Source: Lithodes maja
Lineage: Eukaryota > Arthropoda > Malacostraca > Decapoda > Lithodidae
Length of the DNA: 64,000 bases
Reading direction: 5' to 3'
Assembly (NCBI GenBank): GCA_037953745.1
Contig: JBAKBP010010423.1
Span: 1-64,000 of the forward strand
Below, in pieces: positions 20,164 to 31,315 of this stretch. Position numbers and translations under genes: made by a program. The notes under the pieces are model-generated. The model searched no databases. It worked only from the letters and a program-made list of their open reading frames with translations, and was not told the origin of the DNA. Within the stretch, counting starts at the first letter, position 1; the number at the start of each line of letters is the position of its first letter.

Positions 20164-20825
20164 AATATCATCACCACCATCTTACAATCAACATTACTAC
20201 TGTTAACATCATGATCACTACTACTATAACCATCATCATTACTACTGTCACAAATATTACCATCATTTATCCTATTACTGCCATCATCACCATTACTATG
20301 ATCTTCATCACCACAACTATTGTCATTATCACTACAACTTTCACCAATCCTCACTACTACTCACCATCATCACTAATGCTCACACCATCGTCACTACTAG
20401 CATCAATACTGTCATTATTATCACTACAACTACCATCATTACTTGTCACCATCACACTACTATTATGACCATCATTACTACTACTAGTACTGTCACCATC
20501 ATCACTAATAATACCATCATCAATCACAAACACCATCATAACTACTACTGCCATAATCACTACAACTGCCACAATCATCACGACTACTGTAATCATCACC
20601 ATTACTATGATCATCATCACTACTACAATTACAATCATCACTACTATTATCACCATCATCACTACTATCACCATCAATCCCACTATCACCATCATCACTA
20701 CTACTGTCAACCCACTATCCCACTATCACCACCATCATCACTACAACCATCATCACTACAACCATCATCACTACTATTATCACCATCAATCCCAGTATTA
20801 CTACCATCACTTCTAATGCCAACTA
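20164..20825 (+). repeat. ATC-rich block A (second part)
   Basis: Continuation of the block interrupted at 16790. Degenerate ATC, ACT and ACC triplets. Frames open on both strands (Ile/Thr- or Val/Met-rich) are compositional. Confidence 0.85.
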
Positions 20826-21231
20826 AACTAACTTAACCTAGCAAATGCGTAGAGAGATGATTTGGCCTCCGAATGAATGCGTGCTTAGTGTGTGAGCCCC
20901 TTTGGGGCTCACACACTAAGAATGCCATCATTGCTGGATGAGGGGGGGGGGGGGGGGGGGGGGCTTGGTAAAACCATATTTTGGACCTAAAATCATAACT
21001 ATTGCATAAATTCAAAAATCTTTTTTGACTGATGTTCGCATTCACGCAACAAATGTTCGTGTGAAATTTGGTGAAAATCCGTCCAACGGTCTAGGAGTTC
21101 CGAGAGAACGGACGACGACGACAACGACGACGACGACAGACATTTTTTTTTTGTGTGGTACCCACTATACGGGGGGGGGGGGGGGGGATACCAAACTCTG
21201 CTTACGCAGAGTTGATAATAATAGTAATATA
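20826..21231 (+). repeat. hairpin module, copy 1
   Basis: Contains a perfect 17-bp hairpin (20884-20900 / 20904-20920, CTTAGTGTGTGAGCCCC), a poly-G run, GGTAAAACCATATTTTGG, CCGTCCAACGGTCTAGGAG, a (GAC)n run and a terminal ACTCTGC...GCAGAGT hairpin at about 21195-21214. Similar modules are at 21906 and 25445. It is probably a non-coding mobile or tandemly duplicated unit of unknown class. Confidence 0.75.
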
Positions 21232-21905
21232 GACGTGCCGTTTTGCCCAAAATCAAAACGGCATACCCAACTCTGCAATGGGTTACCATCATCACTACTA
21301 ATACCATCATCAATCACAAACACCATCATCACTACTACTGCCATCATCACTACAACTGCCACAATCATCACGACTACTGTCATCATCACCATTACTATGA
21401 TCATCACTACTACAATTACAATCATTACTACTACTCTCACCATCATCAGTACTACTATCACCATTGTCACTACCATCTTAATCACTACTATAATCATTGA
21501 TACTACAACTATCAACCATCATTACTATCATCACCACCATCTTACAATCGTCATTACTACTGTTAACATCATCACTACTACTATAACCATCATCATTACT
21601 ACTGTCACAAGTATTACCATCATGTATCCTACTATCACCATCATCACTACTACTGCCATCATCACCATTATTATAATCTTCATCATCACAACTATTGTCA
21701 TCATCAATACTATTATGACCATCATCATTACTACTAGTACTGTCACCATCATATCTACTACTGTCACCATCATATCTACTACTGTCATCATCATCACTAC
21801 TGTCATCATTATCAATACAACTACAACCATCATCACTACTATTATCACCATAATCACTACTATCACCATCAATCCCACTATTACTACCATCACTTCTAAT
21901 GCCAA
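21232..21905 (+). repeat. ATC-rich block B
   Basis: Begins with the same GTGCCGTTTTG...CAAAACGGCAT palindrome as block A and continues in ATC-type triplets. It carries no insertion at the position where block A has the LTR element, but lacks the AATAT word there. Confidence 0.85.
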
Positions 21906-22311
21906 CTAAACTAACTTAACCTAGCAAATGCAGAGCGAGATGATTTCGCCCCCAGAACGAATGCGTTCATAGTGTGTGAACCCCTTCGGGGCTCACACAC
22001 TAAGAACGCCATCATTGCTGGGGGAGGGGGGGGTATGGGAGGAGGGGGGTCCGGGAGGGGGGGCTTGGTAAAACCATATTTTGGACCTAAAATCATAACT
22101 ATTGCATAAATTCAAAAAATCTTTTTTGACTGACGTTCGCATTCACGCAACAAATGTTTGTGTGAAATTTGGTGAAAATCCGTCCAACGGTCTAGGAGGA
22201 GTTCCGAGACAGACGGACGACGACGACAGAATTTTTTTTTGTGTGGTACCCACTATACGGGGGGGCGATACCAAACTCTGCTTACGCAGAGTTGATAATA
22301 ATAAAGTAGAC
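21906..22311 (+). repeat. hairpin module, copy 2
   Basis: Same order of motifs as copy 1. The hairpin arm has one mismatch (AGTGTGTGAACCCC), and it ends with the GCTTACGC loop hairpin at about 22276-22295. Confidence 0.75.
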
Positions 22312-22479
22312 GTGCCGTTTTGCCCAAAATCAAAACGGCATACCCAACTCTGCGATGTGTCACCATCATCACTACTAGGCACTATCACCATTACTATCAT
22401 CAACACTACTACTATTATAGTCATCACTACTACTCTTACCATCATCACTACTACTCTCATCATCACTGCTAGTCATCAT
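22312..22479 (+). repeat. ATC-rich block C (short)
   Basis: Starts with the GTGCCGTTTTG palindrome and runs in ATC/ACT triplets until the TRIM insertion at 22480. Confidence 0.8.
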
Positions 22480-23431
22480 TGTAATGCCCTCGAAAATATC
22501 CCGCAACCCCAATAATGTACTACCCGAGTTGACGTCAGGTATAGTGTAAAATAGTCGTTGATGGAAAGTCCAATAAACTCATCACGTGAAACACCACGAG
22601 ACTATCACCTGGTTCTTACAAATTGGCCTAAGGTTACTATATTTTTGTACGTCCGTGGTAGTACAGTGGGTTAGCGCGCGGGCCTGGTTGACCTATGGTG
22701 GTCATGGTCACTAACCAGGGTTCGAACCCCACCCAAGGCATCTCAAAACCTGTGGGTTTTTAGGAGGGTTAAACTCCCTTCAGAGGTTCGAGCCCCGCGC
22801 CAGGCCCCAAGAAAGGTTCGACCCTAAGTGGGCCTGGGGAGTTGTCAGGACAGAAAAATTCCCTTCACACCCAGCATTTCATTGGTGGCAGCTAAGGAAC
22901 GTGACCAGGTAGCTACGTGGAGCACCCGTCACGCGAACCCTAAAAACCATATTGAGATAGCTAAGGTAAAAAGGCTACGATACCTTACGACCTTACGAGG
23001 CTAGGGACTAGCCTAACTAAAAAGGAATGTGGTGTAATGCCCTCGAAAATGTCCCGCACCCACAATAATACTAACCCGAGTTGACGTCAGGTATAGCGTA
23101 AAATAGTCGTAGATGGTAAGTTCAATAAACTCATCACGTGATAACACCACAAGACTATCACCTGGTTCTTAAAAATCGGACTAAGGTTGCTATACTTTTA
23201 GTACGTCCGTGGTAGTACAGTGGGTTAGCGCGCGAGCTTGGTGGTGATGGTGGTGCGTCACTAACCAGGGTTCGAACCCCACCCAAGGCATCTCAAAACC
23301 TGTGGGTTTTTAGGGGGGTTAAATTCCCTTCAGAGGTTCGTACCCCGCGCCAGGTACCAGGAATGGTTGATCCTAAAGGTAGCCTGGGGATATTTCCCTT
23401 CCTATTTAACCTGGAAAAACCTAGCATTTCA
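22480..23431 (+). mobile_element. TRIM-like LTR element, complete copy 1
   Basis: 952 bp: 5' LTR 22480-22881, internal 22882-23032 (151 bp), 3' LTR 23033-23431. The target duplication ATCAT is at 22475-22479 and 23432-23436. The internal region starts TTGGTGGCAGC, a primer-site-like word complementary to a tRNA-Leu 3' end, and ends in the purine stretch AAAAAGGAATGTGG before the 3' LTR. There is no ORF. The LTRs differ from each other at many sites, so this is an older copy than the one at 27348. Each LTR has box A and box B words. Confidence 0.88.
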
Positions 23432-23460
23432 ATCATCACTACAAATTTCACCATCATCAT

Positions 23461-24196
23461 AGTAGACGTGCCGTTTTGCCCAAAATCAAAACGGCATACC
23501 CAACTCTGCGATGGGTTACCATCATCACTACTAATACCATCATTAATCACAATCATCATAATCACTACTACTGCCATCATCACTACAACTGCCACAATCA
23601 TCACGAGTACTGTCATCATCACCATTACTATGATCATCATCACTACTACAATTACAATCATCACTACTACTCTCAACATCATCACTGTCCATTGTCACTA
23701 GCATCTTAATCACTACTATCATCATTGATACTACAACTATCAACCATCATTACTAATATCATCACCACCATCTTACAATCATCATTACTACTGTTAACAT
23801 CATCACTACTACTATAACCATCATAATTACTACTGTCACAAATATTACCATCATTTATCCTACTGTCAGCATCATCACTACTACTGCCATCATCACCATT
23901 ACTATGATCGATCTTCATCACCACAACTATTGTCATCATCACTACAAATTTCACCATCCTCACTACTACTCACCATAATCACTAATACTCACACCATAGT
24001 AACTACCATTATCACTACTGTCATCATTATCACTACAACTATCATCATTACTGGTCACCATCATCACTACTATTATGACCATCATCACTACTACTAGTAC
24101 TGTCACCATCATATCTACTACTGTCACCATCATCACTACTGTCATCATCATCAATACAACTACAACCATCATCACTACTATTATCACCATTATCAC
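23461..24196 (+). repeat. ATC-rich block D
   Basis: Begins with the GTGCCGTTTTG palindrome. It includes the intact counterpart of the LTR insertion site (TACTAATATCATC at 23751-23763). It is broken at 24199 by a Tc1/mariner-like element and resumes at 25408. Confidence 0.85.
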
Positions 24197-24198
24197 TA

Positions 24199-25405
24199 AA
24201 GTGTATTCATTCGACATTACATATATCGACAGGCCCCGCCCACTTCCCCAACCGTTATCATACGGCTGGCATGACTGTGCGAGGTACGGGTGTCCAACAG
24301 GTTTACCAAATCAGCACAAAAATATTATTTAATCTGTTTGCAGAAGTAACTAGAAGAATACAAACTAGTAAATGCCTACCTAATATTGCTAGAATATTAC
24401 TCCAATATTGATAACATGTGCTAAAAGATTCGGAGTATAGCCAGCATTCTTATTGCTAGGTGTAAAATTTTGCCGCTAGATCAAGTCAATATTTATTTAT
24501 CATTTTAAATTATTAAATATGGCCTACAAAGCCTTTCTACCTTTCTACATCAACGAGTGAGAAAGAAATGTTAAGACTGGAGCCTGTCTTTTAACAGCTC
24601 CATTCCCTTGTTCAAGTAAATACTTTTTGATCTAGCGGTAAGGAAGCTACATTGGCAACGCTTCTCTCTCAAGGTTTCAACTGTCACTGCGCTGCCATTC
24701 AAACGTCAGTTCAGTTCCCTCCTGTCTTCTGAAGGGGGAAGATGGCATCTCCTGCCCATACCCCTGGCAGACCTGCTGGTTCTCCCCGACTTGTCAGTCA
24801 AGCCAGGAATATTGTCTTGAATGTATTCATGTATTTTGATAAGGAGAAAACTGAGCCAGTTGATGTGGTGGTGAAGAAAACCTCTGAGGCAACGAGAGTT
24901 TCACAGCCATTAATTAATAAGATCAGAACTCAAGGCAGGAAGATTGAAGGAGTCTTATTCACCAGTTTACCAGCAACGGCTTTCACCCATACTTGGACCA
25001 TTGACAACTTTGATCACTTCACAATATGAGAGAGAGAGAGGGAGGGAGGGAGAGGCATTACGGTTACGGTACCGTACCCTATACACCCAAACGCAGTCGC
25101 TCGCTAAGCTTAGCTTAATAATTTTCTACCTCTGCTCTGCCCAAGTAGACGAGGTAACTATGGTAATGGAGTTTACTTATCTGTACTATGGTATATGGTA
25201 ATATTGTATAGTAAAGAATAACTGCAAATATGCATGTATTAAAGCGCTCTTACATCGTATAATTAATTTTACTTGGAGCTCTTATCAGCTCCGTGGTAAG
25301 GTGACAAGTGACTTGCCCGAGATTGCGGTATGATAAGCTCTACTTCGTCTACGGCGCTGGTGGAAGCGGGCGGGGCCTGTCGATATATGTCGAATGAATG
25401 CACTG
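24199..25405 (+). mobile_element. Tc1/mariner-like DNA transposon, internally deleted
   Basis: 1207 bp flanked by TA (24197-24198 and 25406-25407). Terminal inverted repeats of about 30 bp include GTGYATTCATTCGACAT and ATATATCGACAGGCCCCGCC; the right end reads CAGTGCATTCATTCG from outside in, the usual Tc1-type CAGTG start. ATC-block sequence continues on both sides. It contains only the N-terminus of a transposase. Confidence 0.8.
24742..25029 (+). pseudogene. transposase N-terminus (helix-turn-helix), truncated
   Basis: 95 codons: Pro/Ser-rich start, then a helix-turn-helix-like region (about residues 25-65, ARNIVLNVFMYFDKEKTEPV ... VSQPLINKIR) as in the DNA-binding part of Tc1/mariner-type transposases. 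The frame ends in unrelated residues and a GA repeat, and no DDE/DDD catalytic domain follows before the right terminal repeat. Position between TA-flanked inverted repeats supports a transposon origin. It is unlikely to encode an active enzyme. Confidence 0.6.
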
Positions 25406-25407
25406 TA

Positions 25408-25866
25408 CTATCACCATAAATCCAAATATTACTACCATCACTTCTAATGCCAACTAAACTAACTTAACCTAGCAACTGCATAGCGAGATGTTTCCGCTCC
25501 CAGAACAAATGCGTTCTTAGTGTGTGAGCCCCTTCGGGGCTCACACACTAAGATCGCCATCATTGCTGGATGGAGGGGGGGGGGGGGCGGAATGGTTGGG
25601 GGTCCGGGAGGGGGTAGGGGGCTTGGTAAAACCATATTTTGGACCTAAAATCCTAACTATTGCATAAATTCAAAAAATCTTTTTTGACTGACGTTCGCAT
25701 TCACGCAACAAATGTTCGTGTGAAATTTGGTGAAAATCCGTCCAACGGTTTAGGAGGAGTTCCGAGACAGACGGACGACGACGACGACGACGACGACGAC
25801 AGACATTTTTTTCGTGTGGTACCCACTATACGGGGGGGGCGATACCAAACTCTGCGTAGTTGATAA
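25408..25866 (+). repeat. end of ATC block D and hairpin module, copy 3
   Basis: A short ATC remnant precedes the module. The hairpin is a long perfect one around 25517-25552 (TTAGTGTGTGAGCCCC with loop TTC), followed by poly-G, the CCGTCCAACGGTTTAGGAGG word, (GAC)n and 'ACTCTGCGTAGTTGA'. Confidence 0.75.
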
Positions 25867-25867
25867 T

Positions 25868-26440
25868 TGAAATGCCGGGTGAGTAAGGTATTTTGCCTCC
25901 CAAAATGATCTGGGCCTGGCAGAGTTTCGAACCCGGGTCGGTAGGCATACCAGCCTCCCGCGCTACCACTGTACTACGCTCGGAAGTACATTGAGGAAAC
26001 AACTTTGGTTCTCTTTGAAGAACCAGGTGATAGTCTCGTGGAGGCTATGCCTTCTACTTATGTAGAGAGTTTATTAGTCTTACCACCAATGGCTATTTTA
26101 TGTTTCTCCAGACATCAAGTCGGTGTAGTTCTGGGGTTCAGGGATTATTCTGGAACAGGGCAACACAACAGCCTTCTTCAACAAGGCTAGTCTCATAGCC
26201 TAATTAAGGTCGTAAGGTAGCTTCAACACCTCAGATAACATTTTAGGGTCCGTCGTGATGGGTGCACCGTGCACTATATCTAGCTGCTACCTGATCACAT
26301 CCCACCACTGCCACCAGTGAAATGCCAGGTGATACTCTCGTGGTGGCTATGCCTTCATACACATGGTGCATTTATTAGATTTACCACCAATAACTATTTT
26401 AAGTTTCCCCAGATATCAACTCGGCGTAGTTCTGTGATTT
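25868..26440 (-). mobile_element. TRIM-like LTR element, reverse and diverged
   Basis: On the minus strand: part of an LTR (about 26440-26320), primer-site-like TGGTGGCAGTGGTGGGAT (about 26298-26315), about 140 bp internal, then a second LTR (about 26180-25868) with box A GTAGTACAGTGGTAGCGC and box B GGTTCGAAAC. It is a relative of the 22480 and 27348 elements and is truncated at its outer end. Confidence 0.65.
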
Positions 26441-26598
26441 TTTTTTTTTTTTCGGGGAACAGGGTAAAACAATAACAATTACAATAATAATTATTATAAT
26501 AATATGCACTATCTCTCCGGCATGAGGCCCTGAACCGAGGCTGTGGCTTTCAAAAATATATTTCGTATTTTGTTTTGTACAGGAGAGATTCAGCAAAT

Positions 26599-26603
<5 letters not shown>

Positions 26604-26687
<84 letters not shown>
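26604..26687. repeat. (TA)n microsatellite
   Basis: About 42 TA units immediately upstream of integrin exon 3, with (TTTA)n following; the exon acceptor is about 40 bp downstream. Confidence 0.95.
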
Positions 26688-26691
<4 letters not shown>

Positions 26692-26728
26692 TTATGTATT
26701 CATTTATTTATCCATTTGCTTTATATAG

Positions 26729-26957
26729 GAGAGACTCAGACAGTGAAGGTAACGTACACCCACCTCCCCAACTACCCCGTGGACTTGTACTACCTTATGG
26801 ACATGTCTAACTCCATGGCGGATGACAAGGAGAAGCTCAGTACCCTGGGGGACCAGATCGTGTCTCAGATGAAGAACCTCACCACGGAGTTCATGTTGGG
26901 CTTCGGGGTCTTCTCTGATAAAACCGTTCTGCCCTTTATTGAGACTGTTGACTGGAG
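26729..26957 (+). CDS. integrin beta exon 3: hybrid domain into beta-I domain with MIDAS
   Basis: Acceptor TTATATAG and donor GTAAGT; phase 1 in, phase 2 out. The peptide includes YPVDLYYLMDMSNSMADDKE, with the MIDAS metal-binding DxSxS (D-M-S-N-S) followed by the acidic pair used by the adjacent metal site, and ends IETVDW. This is the ligand-binding core of integrin beta chains. It is separated from exon 2 and exon 4 by introns above 10 kb filled with repeats. Confidence 0.95.
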
Positions 26958-26984
26958 GTAAGTATCTCGTAATGTAACATAATA

Positions 26985-27145
26985 ATTATAATACAACATG
27001 ACATAACTTAATGTAACATAATATTACAACATAACGTAATATAACATAACATAATATAATACAACATAACACAATAGCCTAAAACATAATATAACATAAC
27101 ATAATACAAAATAATGTAATATAGCAACATAACATAACAGTTGAC
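26985..27145. repeat. ACATAATATA-type simple repeat
   Basis: Degenerate repeats of AACATAATAT and similar words directly after the exon 3 donor. A related tract is at about 28735-28890. Confidence 0.8.
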
Positions 27146-27164
27146 CTGAACCTGAAAATCCGGC

Positions 27165-28660
27165 AGCTACAGAACTAGCCGAGTTGACGTCTGAGAATAC
27201 GTAAAATAGTCATTGGGGGTAAGTCTAATAAACTCCATGTGTGTAGGTATAGCTTCCACTATTCACTAAGTCTCTGATTCATCAGGGCACCCACCCTAGC
27301 CTTGCTATTCAGCAGGGAGTGTATGGTGGTAAAAACTGCATCATCATTGTAATGCCCTCGAAAATGTCCCGCACCCACAATAATACTAACCCGAGTTGAC
27401 GTCAGGTATAGCGTAAAATAGTCGTAGATGGTAAGTCCAATAAACTCGTCTCGAGAGACTATCACCGTGGTTCGAAAATAGTCGTAGATGGTAAGTCCAA
27501 TAAACTCATCTCGAGAGACCATCACCGTGGTTCTTAAAAATCGGACTAAGGTTGCTATACTTTTGTACGTCCGTGGTAGTACAGTGGGTTAGCGCGCGGG
27601 CCTGGTGGTGATGGTGGTGCGTCACTAACCAGGGTTCGAACCCCACCCAAGGCATCTCAAATCCTGTGGGTTTTTAGGGGGGTTAAATTCCCTTCAGAGG
27701 TTCGTACCCCGCGCCAGGTACCAGGAAAGGTTGATCCTAAAGGTAGCCTGGGGATAAATTCCCATTCCTATTTAACCTGGAAAAACCTAGCATTTCATTG
27801 GTGGCAGCTAGGGAACGTGACCAGGTAGCTACGTGGAGCACCCGTCACGCGAACCCTATACCAAGAATTGAGATGGCTAAGGTAAAAAAAGGCTACGATA
27901 CCCTACGACCTTACGAGGCTAGGGACTAGCCTAACTAAAAAGGAATGTGGTGTAATGCCCTCGAAAATGTCCCGCACCCACAATAATACTAACCCGAGTT
28001 GACGTCAGGTATAGCGTAAAATAGTCGTAGATGGTAAGTCCAATAAACTCGTCTCGAGAGACTATCACCGTGGTTCGAAAATAGTCGTAGATGGTAAGTC
28101 CAATAAACTCATCTCGAGAGACCATCACCGTGGTTCTTAAAAATCGGACTAAGGTTGCTATACTTTTGTACGTCCGTGGTAGTACAGTGGGTTAGCGCGC
28201 GGGCCTGGTGGTGATGGTGGTGCGTCACTAACCAGGGTTCGAACCCCACCCAAGGCATCTCAAATCCTGTGGGTTTTTAGGGGGGTTAAATTCCCTTCAG
28301 AGGTTCGTACCCCGCGCCAGGTACCAGGAAAGGTTGATCCTAAAGGTAGCCTGGGGATAAATTCCCATTCCTATTTAACCTGGAAAAACCTAGCATTTCA
28401 ATCATCATCATCATCCACGAGACTATCACCTGGTTCTTTGACTAGAACTAAGGTTGTATTCCTATTGTACGTCCGAGCTAGTACAGTGGCTAGAGCGGGA
28501 GACTGGCATGCCTGCTGACCCGGGTTCGAAACCGTGCCAGGCCCAGACATTTTCGGGATCATTTAATTGGTGGCAGCAGTGGGATTTTCAGTACAGGGCA
28601 ACACACTGGGCTTGGAGAGGGGCAGCGTGGAGGCCGTTCCAATCCAGAAGGGCGCTCTGA
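27165..28660 (+). mobile_element. older LTR copy split by a younger TRIM
   Basis: The left part (27165-27342) has U3-like words of the LTR family (GAGTTGACGTCTGAGAATACG, TAATAAACTCC). The right part (28408-28580) carries CCACGAGACTATCACCTGG, box A TAGTACAGTGGCTAGAGC, box B GGGTTCGAAACC and a primer-site word TGGTGGCAGCAGTGGGAT. The young TRIM at 27348-28400 lies between. Confidence 0.65.
27348..28400 (+). mobile_element. TRIM-like LTR element, complete young copy 2
   Basis: 1053 bp: LTRs 27348-27797 and 27951-28400, each 450 bp and identical by eye; internal 27798-27950. ATCAT target duplication at 27343-27347 and 28401-28405. The extra LTR length is an internal duplication of about 56 bp (the GTAGATGGTAAGTCCAATAA segment occurs twice per LTR). 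There is no ORF, so it must be mobilised in trans. Box A, box B and a T-run are present in both LTRs. Confidence 0.92.
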
Positions 28661-28734
28661 GCCTCTGTTGTGGTGGTACTTGTGTCCTTCAGGCCGGGAT
28701 GCAAGGGTGGTGGTGATTGATGCTATTATCAATG

Positions 28735-28890
28735 TTGGCATAATAATATCATAATGTAACATAATATAACAACATAACATAATATAACCCAACACACATA
28801 ATGTAACATAACATAAAATAACATAACATAATATATATTAATTAACATAACAATAATTGAATATAACATAACATAATATAACACAACATA
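28735..28890. repeat. ATAACATAAT-type simple repeat
   Basis: Degenerate tandem words like those at 26985-27145. Confidence 0.75.
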
Positions 28891-28987
28891 CCATACCATA
28901 AAATAAGAATAATGTATTAGTATTGTATGAATCTTTCCTTATTCAAAACATGCAATGGTTGACAGTAGCCTACCTGATATGTGACAA

Positions 28988-29080
28988 GTGAGCGTATTGC
29001 GGGATAAGCCTTTACAAGGGCACCTCGTAGCTAAGCTGTTGGAGTGGCTTTGTTATGTGTGCTACTAGTCTGTATATGAC
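28988..29080 (-). mobile_element. SINE-A 3' fragment, reverse
   Basis: Reads in reverse the body of SINE-A: GGGATAAGCCTTTACAA, AGGTGCC-like and GGAGTGGCTTTG words matching 7405-7565. Confidence 0.6.
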
Positions 29081-29192
29081 AAATGAGCGTATGAAGACCA
29101 AGATTGTGAGTCTAGATGTCGAGAGAGTATGGCAACTTATTGGGGCCAAGGGTACGCGTAACTTACTCAAACTTATGCGTAGCTTTTTTAGT

Positions 29193-29262
29193 TAAGTGTA
29201 TAAGGTAGTAATATGAGTGTATAAGGTAGTAATATGAGTGTATAAGGTAGTAATATGAGTGA
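29193..29262. repeat. 21-bp tandem repeat, three copies
   Basis: Three copies of GTGTATAAGGTAGTAATATG plus A. Confidence 0.95.
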
Positions 29263-29351
29263 TATTTAGTTTAATATGCAAATAGAACTTCTAAACTATA
29301 AATTTATATTTCTTACAGTTTCTTACAGTAGATCCTCTGGAAAAAGGCAAA

Positions 29352-31139
29352 CTATGCCTGTGTATCCAGCTCAGTACCAGTACTTGCACTGCTGCGGTCG
29401 TTCACGGTGTTGGCGGCGGCGGTAGAAGACGCAACATTTTTACTATTCTGTATTTTTGTTTTATAATCAAACTTCAAATCTTGTCTTCCCCATGCTTTAT
29501 CAAGATTACTTTCAAACTCCCTTATTGATTCGGAATCTACTACATACTGGGGCAGTGCGTTCCACTCATTTACCACTCTATCACAAAATGAGTTCTTTGC
29601 CTTCTCAAGCCTATTTCTTTCTTTGTAAATTTTCTTAGAGTGTCCTCTCGTTCTTGTTCCCTCCCGCATCAAGAAGATACCTTCACACACATCCTCATCG
29701 TACTTTCCTGACACTATCTTAAAAGTCTCTATCATATCCCCTCTCTTTCTCCTATATGCCAGTGTCGGAAGCCCCAGTGTCCTCAACCTCTGCTCATAGC
29801 CCGCGTTCTTCAACGTTGGTACCAGCTTGCTAGCTCTCCTCTGCACTTTCTCCACTGCTTCTATATCCTTTACCATATATGGAGCCCACACCTGGTTTGC
29901 ATATTCCAGGTGCGGCCTAACCAGCGCTGTATATAGATTCCTGAAGATTTCTTCGTCAAGTGACACAAATGTCCTCCTTATCAGCCCTACAAATCTATTG
30001 GCTTTGTTTATCTTTTCCGCTAAATGTTCTGAGAAATTTAACTTATTGTCTATCACTACTCCTATATCCTTTTCTGCACTCACTTCCTCCATCGCTTCAT
30101 ACATACTGTATCCTACCTTGTCTATCTTGCTGGTCCCAATCCGCATGTACTTGCATTTTTTTGGATAAAAAGGCATTAACCAATGCTCAGACCATCCCTT
30201 CATGCCCTCCACATCTCCTTGAAGCAAACCCATATCTTCCTTACTCCTCACTCTTCTATACAGTTTAGTGTCATCCGCATACAGGTATACCTCACTTCCA
30301 TTAGTTATAACTTCAGGCAAGTCGTTGATAAATATAACGAACAGCAGTGGTCCCAACACAGATCCCTGAGGTACCCCACTTGTAATTTCCCTCCACCCCG
30401 AGCCTATTCCATTCACCAGTACCCTCTGTCTCCGATCTTTCAGGAAGGCTTCTATCCATTTCACACATTTCTCCTCTATATTATAGCTTCTAACTTTCTC
30501 TATTAACCTTTTATGTGGGACCTTATCGAAGGCCTTCATAAAATCGCAATATACCACGTCTATTACATCACCATCTTCTAGAATTTGCATCCAATCATCT
30601 ACCACCTTAATTAGCTGTAGTACCGTCGACCTCCCCGGCAAGAATCCGAACTGTCTCCCACTGAAAAGTTGGTTTGACTTCATATGATCCATTATTCCTT
30701 CTGTAATTAACGTTTCCATTAGTTTACACACAACACTTGTCAAACTGACTGGTCTATAATTCCCTGGGTCATTTCTCTTTCCCTTCTTAAATATAGCTGT
30801 TATGTTCGCCTCTCTCCAGTCCATCGGGATTTGTCCTGTATTAAACGATACCTCAAATAACATTTTCAATGGCTCTACTAACATCTCCCCTCCTTCCTTT
30901 ATGATTCTTGGGTGTATCCCATCCGGTCCCGGTGACTTACCTCTGTTCATTTTTTCTATAGCCCTTCTTATTCTAGCATGGGAAAACTCTATTAGTTCTA
31001 GTGCCGGTGCCTGTTTGATGGGAATAGTAGGCACTGCATCCTCCGACTCCACTGTTAGTACCCCCCCAAAGTATTTCCCCAGCACCTCTGCTTTCTCCTT
31101 ATCAGTCTCCGCTCTACTCCCATCATTCAACCCCCCCAC
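29352..31139 (-). pseudogene. LINE ORF2 reverse transcriptase part (broken from the endonuclease part)
   Basis: 595 codons. RT motifs in order: SPGPDGIHPRII, NYRPVSLTSV, VVYCDFMKAFDKVPH (first catalytic Asp), SGVPQGSVLGPLLF, and YADD at about 287-290. A thumb/C-terminal region with LEYANQVWAPY follows. The length is normal for the RT half. The frame is not continuous with the upstream endonuclease: between about 31316 and 31140 there are stop codons and shifts (including at a run of seven C on the + strand), so this copy cannot make a full ORF2. Confidence 0.88.
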
Positions 31140-31315
31140 CAGCTCTGGGATCCCTACTCTTCTTGTTCACTTTTCCTGAATGTACTTTCAAAATATTTTT
31201 GGATTATCCTTCACATTTCTAGCTATCTCTCTCTCCCTCTCCTTCACCCCCCTCCTTGTTTCCCACCTTATTTTATTGTTTATTTGTCTGCGTTCCAGAT
31301 CCACTTCCTTAGCCT

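Noticed and set aside
19974..20468. 164-codon frame starting in an LTR
   Set aside because: Runs from non-coding LTR into ATC repeats; the same LTR frame appears on either strand wherever the LTR occurs.
20884..20920. 17-bp GC-rich hairpin as a bacterial-type terminator
   Set aside because: Not relevant in this eukaryotic context; it recurs as part of a repeat module and is not followed by a U-tract.
16501..24332. Ile/Thr/His- or Val/Met-rich open frames
   Set aside because: Compositional shadows of the ATC-rich blocks on both strands.
25660..25863. Short Asp-rich frame in the hairpin module
   Set aside because: The recurring peptide reflects a repeated DNA module with a GAC run; no evidence of translation.
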